DNA from: Methanobacteriota archaeon
GTDB taxonomy: Archaea; Thermoplasmatota; Poseidoniia; Poseidoniales; Poseidoniaceae
Assembly (NCBI GenBank): GCA_002731395.1
Contig: PCBQ01000059.1
Span: 1 to 9,671 of the forward strand
Direction: 5' to 3'
Length of the DNA stretch: 9,671 nucleotides
Made by a program: the position numbers and the translations under genes. The notes under the pieces are model-generated. The model was given only the letters and a program-made list of their open reading frames with translations, did not search any database and was not told where the DNA came from. Below, piece after piece: positions 6,309 through 9,671 of the stretch (the first letter of the stretch is position 1; each line of letters starts with the position of its first letter).

Positions 6309-7919
6309 ATGGACCGTCTTCCAAGCCGATTTTCGCCCAACACGGAGGAGGCCACCGCACGACGTACCGCCAACCTCGCCTTGGTGGACGACCTCCAAGA
6401 GCGACTGGCTCAAGCACGAGCGGGAGGTAGCCCGCGAGCCGTTGAACGGCATCGGGCCCGCGACAAGATGCTCCCTCGTGAGCGGATTGAAGCCATCATC
6501 GATCCTGGCACCGCCTTCTTGGAGACTTCGCCGCTGGCCGCCAACGGGCTGTATGATGACGGTGCACCAAGCGCAGGAATCGTGACGGGGATTGGTGTTG
6601 TGCACGGCCGCGAATGCCTTTTCGTGGCCAACGATGCTACGGTGAAGGGCGGCTCATATTTTCCCATGACCGTGAAGAAGCACATACGCGCTCAGGTCAT
6701 CGCGCACGAGAACCATCTGCCTTGCGTGTATCTGGTTGACTCCGGTGGGGCCTTCTTGCCGATGCAGGACGAGGTGTTCCCAGACATCGGTCACTTCGGG
6801 CGTATCTTCAGGAATCAAGCGAAAATGTCCGCGGACGGTATTCCGCAGGTTGCGGCCGTCCTCGGTTCCTGCACCGCCGGCGGTGCCTACGTGCCGGCCA
6901 TGTCCGATGAGTCGATCATCGTCAAGGGCAACGGCACGATTTTCTTGGCCGGTCCCCCCTTGGTCAAGGCCGCGACCGGCGAAGAAGTGAGCGCAGAGGA
7001 CCTCGGTGGAGCCGACGTGCACACGGCAACCTCTGGCGTGGCGGACCACTTCGCCGAAAACGAGCAGGAAGCACTGCGAAAGGTGCGGAACGTCATCGAG
7101 AACTTGGGCCCACGCGCCCTTTCTCCCGCGGCCGGAGCTGAGCCCGAGGACCCCCACTATGACCCCGAAGAGTTGTTGTCCATCGTACCCGAAGACAACC
7201 GCACGCCAATCGACGTGCGCGAAATCATTGCTCGGGTTGTGGATGGGTCGCGCTTCCACGAATTCAAGCCAAGGTACGGGACCACGTTGGTGTGTGGCTT
7301 TGCGCGCATTCATGGCCATCTGGTGGGCATCGTCGCAAACAACGGGATTCTCTTCTCAGAATCCAGCCTGAAAGGCGCGCATTTTGTGCAGCTCTGCGGT
7401 CAGCGTCAAGTTCCACTCGTGTTCCTCCAAAACATCACCGGCTTCATGGTCGGGCGAGAGTACGAAGCCGGTGGCATCGCGAAAGACGGCGCCAAGTTGG
7501 TGACGGCCGTATCCTGCGTGGACGTGCCGAAATTCACCGTGATTGTCGGTGGCAGCCATGGTGCTGGGAACTACGGCATGTGCGGGCGCGCTTACGACCC
7601 GCGTTTCCTGTTCATGTGGCCTAATGCACGAATCTCCGTGATGGGTGGCCCCCAGGCGGCGGACGTCTTGACCACGATCAAACAGGATCAGCGCGCCCGC
7701 GAGGGTGGAGCGCCGATGAGTGATGCCGAAGTGGAGGCTTACCGCGCGCCCATCCTTGCAAAGTACGAGGAAGAAGGTTCCCCGTACTACTCCACGGCTC
7801 GGTTGTGGGACGACGGTGTCATCGATCCCCGCGACACGCGCGACGTGCTCGGCCTTTGTCTGGCCGCAGCCAGGAATGCCCCCGCTCCAAAGAAGGGATA
7901 CGGCATTTTTCGGATGTGA
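6309..7919 (+). CDS. liuB: Methylcrotonyl-CoA carboxylase, carboxyltransferase (beta) subunit
   Basis: Moves the carboxyl group from carboxybiotin to 3-methylcrotonyl-CoA, giving 3-methylglutaconyl-CoA in leucine breakdown; works in the cytoplasm as a complex with the biotin-bearing alpha subunit. 536 aa, matching the family (535-565 aa). The N-terminal crotonase-like domain has the RHRARDKMLPRERI entry motif near 53-66 and GSCTAGGAYVPAM at 186-198 (oxyanion and acyl-CoA site). The C-terminal domain has FLQNITGFMVGREYEAGGIA at 372-391 and GGSHGAGNYGMCGRAY at 414-429, then MWPNARISVMGG. The closing GIFRM is typical of MCC beta. These blocks separate it from propionyl-CoA, acetyl-CoA and geranyl-CoA carboxylases with fair confidence; geranyl-CoA carboxylase is the nearest alternative. 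One oddity is His417, where Tyr or Phe is usual. The hydratase and biotin carboxylase genes follow directly, forming an apparent operon. Confidence 0.94.
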   Translation: MDRLPSRFSPNTEEATARRTANLALVDDLQERLAQARAGGSPRAVERHRARDKMLPRERIEAIIDPGTAFLETSPLAANGLYDDGAPSAGIVTGIGVVHGRECLFVANDATVKGGSYFPMTVKKHIRAQVIAHENHLPCVYLVDSGGAFLPMQDEVFPDIGHFGRIFRNQAKMSADGIPQVAAVLGSCTAGGAYVPAMSDESIIVKGNGTIFLAGPPLVKAATGEEVSAEDLGGADVHTATSGVADHFAENEQEALRKVRNVIENLGPRALSPAAGAEPEDPHYDPEELLSIVPEDNRTPIDVREIIARVVDGSRFHEFKPRYGTTLVCGFARIHGHLVGIVANNGILFSESSLKGAHFVQLCGQRQVPLVFLQNITGFMVGREYEAGGIAKDGAKLVTAVSCVDVPKFTVIVGGSHGAGNYGMCGRAYDPRFLFMWPNARISVMGGPQAADVLTTIKQDQRAREGGAPMSDAEVEAYRAPILAKYEEEGSPYYSTARLWDDGVIDPRDTRDVLGLCLAAARNAPAPKKGYGIFRM

Positions 7920-7920
7920 A

Positions 7921-7953
7921 TTCCAATTGAAGATTCAATTTTCCAATTGAGGT
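7921..7953 (+). promoter_or_regulatory. AT-rich alternating palindromes over the liuC ribosome binding site
   Basis: The 40-base spacer 7920-7959 has only 11 G/C bases. TTCCAATTGA occurs twice, at 7921-7930 and 7941-7950, with TCAATT between (7935-7940). This gives two overlapping, mutually exclusive inverted repeats: AATTGA/TCAATT around AGAT (7925-7940) and TCAATT/AATTGA around TTCC (7935-7950). The second overlaps the Shine-Dalgarno GAGGT (7949-7953), which lies 6 bases before ATG 7960. It could be a tandem operator, an internal promoter region, or a weak RNA switch; the stems are only six mostly A-U pairs, so an RNA fold would be unstable. The sequence pattern is certain, the function inferred. 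Confidence 0.5.
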
Positions 7954-7959
7954 TTTTCT

Positions 7960-8817
7960 ATGTCACAACCCGTTTGCCAGCATCTTCATCTTGAAGTCGA
8001 AGACGCCGTGCTCAAAGTTGGGCTGTCCCGGGAATCGGTGTACAATGCCCTCAACACCGAGATGATCACCGAATTGTGCGAGGTGCTCGAATGGAGTGCC
8101 TCACGCAGCGCAGGCCCCGCAGGCACGCTCGTGGATGCGGACGGACCGCTGTTTCGACTCCTCGTGCTGCACGGCATGGGCAAGCACTTCTGCGCGGGTG
8201 CTGACATCAACATGATGCGGGATGCTGGAGCGAAAACGCCGGAAGAAAACCGTGAGGACAGCGCTCGGCTGGACCGCTTGTTCAACGGCCTTTGGTCCCA
8301 CCCTTGCTACACCATTGCCGTGTTGCATGGCGTTGCCCTTGGTGGTGGGGCTGGACTCATATCGGCGTGTGATCACATCGTGGCCGTGGAAGGCGCCCGC
8401 GTCGCCCTTTCCGAAGGAAAACTCGGGATTTTGCCGGCTGTCATCGGTCCGTACGTGTACCGTCGCGTGGGCAGCGCAGCCTTCCGCCGGTTGGCGATGC
8501 ATGCTGGGCGCATTGGCACGGAAGAAGCCCAACGCATTGGCCTGATTGAGGAGGTCTGCAAGGATGCAGACGAAGCATGGGCCACCGTGAACGGCCTGGT
8601 CGCTGAAGTCCTGACCACCGGTCCTTCCGCGGTCAGTTCAGCCAAGGAACTCACGCTCGGCTTTGACCGCTGGACAGGTGACGATCCTGCATTGCGCACG
8701 TGGACCCTGGACTTCACCAGCCGCATGCGCGGCTCAAGCGAGGGACAGGAAGGGCTCTCAGCCTTCTTGGAGAAGCGGCCACCGGCGTGGCGGCCCGACG
8801 ATGGGGGCTCCAAGTGA
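7960..8817 (+). CDS. liuC: Enoyl-CoA hydratase, probable methylglutaconyl-CoA hydratase
   Basis: Crotonase-fold enzyme, 285 aa, predicted to hydrate 3-methylglutaconyl-CoA to 3-hydroxy-3-methylglutaryl-CoA, the step after the carboxylase encoded on either side. Visible motifs: HFCAGADI at 76-83 (first oxyanion-hole segment), GVALGGGAGL at 124-133 (second oxyanion-hole segment), and LSEGKLGILPAVIGPYV at 150-166, a PAVI-PYV pattern I associate with the LiuC/AtuE-type branch. The catalytic Glu of the second site is kept (Glu152), but the position of rat crotonase Glu144 is Gly132. Residues about 46-64 form a loop longer than usual. ATG 7960 has a good GAGGT site. The stop overlaps the start of the next gene, so translation is probably coupled. 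A general enoyl-CoA hydratase or isomerase of this superfamily remains possible; the gene order favours the leucine pathway. Confidence 0.85.
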   Translation: MSQPVCQHLHLEVEDAVLKVGLSRESVYNALNTEMITELCEVLEWSASRSAGPAGTLVDADGPLFRLLVLHGMGKHFCAGADINMMRDAGAKTPEENREDSARLDRLFNGLWSHPCYTIAVLHGVALGGGAGLISACDHIVAVEGARVALSEGKLGILPAVIGPYVYRRVGSAAFRRLAMHAGRIGTEEAQRIGLIEEVCKDADEAWATVNGLVAEVLTTGPSAVSSAKELTLGFDRWTGDDPALRTWTLDFTSRMRGSSEGQEGLSAFLEKRPPAWRPDDGGSK

Positions 8818-8819
8818 TG
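8814..8819 (+). promoter_or_regulatory. Stop/start overlap coupling liuC and liuD
   Basis: GTGATG contains the liuC stop TGA (8815-8817) and two adjacent in-frame start codons for the next gene, GTG 8814 and ATG 8817. The overlap is 4 bases or 1 base depending on which is used. This is the usual sign of translational coupling, fitting subunits of one pathway. A G-run at 8803-8807 may serve as a weak ribosome site. Confidence 0.6.
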
Positions 8820-9671
8820 CGTTCCGTGCTCGTCGCCAACCGCGGTGAAATCGCCTGCCGCGTGCTTCGTGCATGCCGCGAGGCAGGCCTGCGGGCGGTG
8901 GCGGTCCACGCGGAAGATGAAACCGGAGCACTGCACACCGAACTGGCCGACATCAGCCTCCCTCTGGACGGGTCGGGCGCTCCGGCTTATCTGAACGGTG
9001 ACGCCATCATCGCTGCGGCGTTGGCCAACAACGTTGATGCCATTCATCCCGGTTTTGGTTTCCTCTCAGAGCGTGCGGGTTTCGCACAAGCGGTGCTCGA
9101 CGCAGGTCTGATCTGGGTTGGACCGTCTCCGAGCGCCATCGAACGCATGGGCGACAAAATGACCGCTCGCATCACGATGCGCGAAGCCGGCGTCCCTGTC
9201 ATTCCCGGCGAAGAAATACAGATTGAATCCACCGAGGATGAGGAAGCGGACCTTGCGGCCACGCTGTCCGCCGTGCGTGATGCGTCTGCGCGCGTTGGGT
9301 TCCCATTGCTTCTGAAGGCCAGCGCTGGTGGCGGTGGGAAGGGCATGCGAGCCGTTGAATCTGCAGACGAGCTCGATGAAGCCGTACGTGGTGCCCGACG
9401 GGAAGCGATCGCGGCGTTTGGCGACGGACGTGTGTACCTCGAGCGGTTGTTGCGTGGAGCCCGCCATGTCGAAGTTCAGGTGCTCGCTGACGCTCACGGC
9501 ACCACTGTTCACTTGGGCGAGCGCGAGTGCAGCGTCCAACGCCGGCATCAGAAGGTGTTCGAAGAAGCACCCTGTGCGGTCGTTGACCATGAGCAGCGTC
9601 AGCGCATGGGAGAAGCCGCCATCGCCGCCGCAGAGGCGGTGGATTACGTCGGGGCAGGGACGGTCGAATTC
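8817..9671 (+). CDS. liuD: Methylcrotonyl-CoA carboxylase alpha subunit, biotin carboxylase part (3' truncated by window)
   Basis: The first 285 codons of an acyl-CoA carboxylase alpha subunit; the frame is open to the last base and the gene continues beyond the window. Biotin carboxylase uses ATP and bicarbonate to carboxylate biotin. Visible: the N-terminal VLVANRGEIACRVLRACRE at about 4-22; HPGFGFLSE at 77-85; the ATP-grasp glycine loop KASAGGGGKGM at 167-177; EREC then SVQRRHQKV at 235-247 with the following EEAP; and VGAGTVEF at the edge. A slightly long acidic stretch lies around 133-150. The C-terminal ATP-grasp end and the biotin carboxyl carrier domain with its lysine cannot be seen here. 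By itself the N-terminus cannot separate MCC from propionyl- or acetyl-CoA carboxylase; the adjacent MCC-type beta subunit and hydratase make MCC alpha the best call. ATG 8817 or the adjacent GTG 8814 is the start. Confidence 0.88.
   Translation, partial: MRSVLVANRGEIACRVLRACREAGLRAVAVHAEDETGALHTELADISLPLDGSGAPAYLNGDAIIAAALANNVDAIHPGFGFLSERAGFAQAVLDAGLIWVGPSPSAIERMGDKMTARITMREAGVPVIPGEEIQIESTEDEEADLAATLSAVRDASARVGFPLLLKASAGGGGKGMRAVESADELDEAVRGARREAIAAFGDGRVYLERLLRGARHVEVQVLADAHGTTVHLGERECSVQRRHQKVFEEAPCAVVDHEQRQRMGEAAIAAAEAVDYVGAGTVEF

Noticed and set aside
6654..7319. Minus-strand open frame of 221 codons opposite liuB
   Set aside because: Shadow of a highly conserved carboxyltransferase; no recognisable domain.
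9666..9671. Window ends exactly on GAATTC, suggesting a clone end
   Set aside because: GAATTC also occurs at 7918-7923 and near 7259, and the last bases fit the biotin carboxylase frame. A window boundary is enough explanation.

Overview
The window reads as a gene-dense, roughly 60 % GC stretch of an archaeal chromosome. All seven supported genes lie on the + strand, with spacers of 40-59 bases or overlapping ends. The archaeal assignment rests on three proteins: a geranylgeranyl-reductase-type flavoprotein (archaeal ether-lipid saturation), a membrane protein of the archaeal DUF63 family, and a long archaeal-style FKBP prolyl isomerase with a C-terminal SAP domain. These next to cytochrome c maturation and aerobic leucine breakdown suggest an aerobic or facultatively aerobic heterotroph. 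A Poseidoniales (Marine Group II) or related Thermoplasmatota genome is my best guess; this is inference, because no rRNA or other taxonomic marker is present.

Layout. Bases 1-122 are a short leader with no convincing gene. 123-1364: geranylgeranyl reductase family FAD enzyme. 1415-3913: CcmF-like haem lyase component, a large multi-pass membrane protein. 3963-4811: FKBP/SlyD-type peptidyl-prolyl isomerase with an acidic linker and a SAP domain. 4864-6249: DUF63 integral membrane protein. 6309-7919: methylcrotonyl-CoA carboxylase carboxyltransferase (beta) subunit. 7960-8817: enoyl-CoA hydratase of the methylglutaconyl-CoA hydratase type. 8817-9671: biotin carboxylase N-terminal part of the alpha subunit, cut by the window edge. 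No stretch over 300 bases lacks a gene, and I see no tRNA, rRNA, CRISPR array, IS element or phage gene.

How the genes work together. The right-hand third is a leucine-degradation module: carboxylation of 3-methylcrotonyl-CoA by the alpha/beta carboxylase, then hydration of 3-methylglutaconyl-CoA to HMG-CoA. Its order (beta subunit, hydratase, alpha subunit) is that of bacterial liuB-liuC-liuD. The left two thirds are four genes without an obvious shared pathway; membrane lipid reduction, haem attachment, protein folding and an unknown membrane protein all touch the cell envelope, but a functional link is speculative.

The least ordinary items are the PPIase-SAP fusion, the enlarged CcmF and DUF63 proteins, and an AT-rich 40-base spacer before liuC with alternating palindromes that share a 15-base exact match with an AT-rich patch inside the first gene. 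I found no clear evidence of a wholly new multi-gene system.
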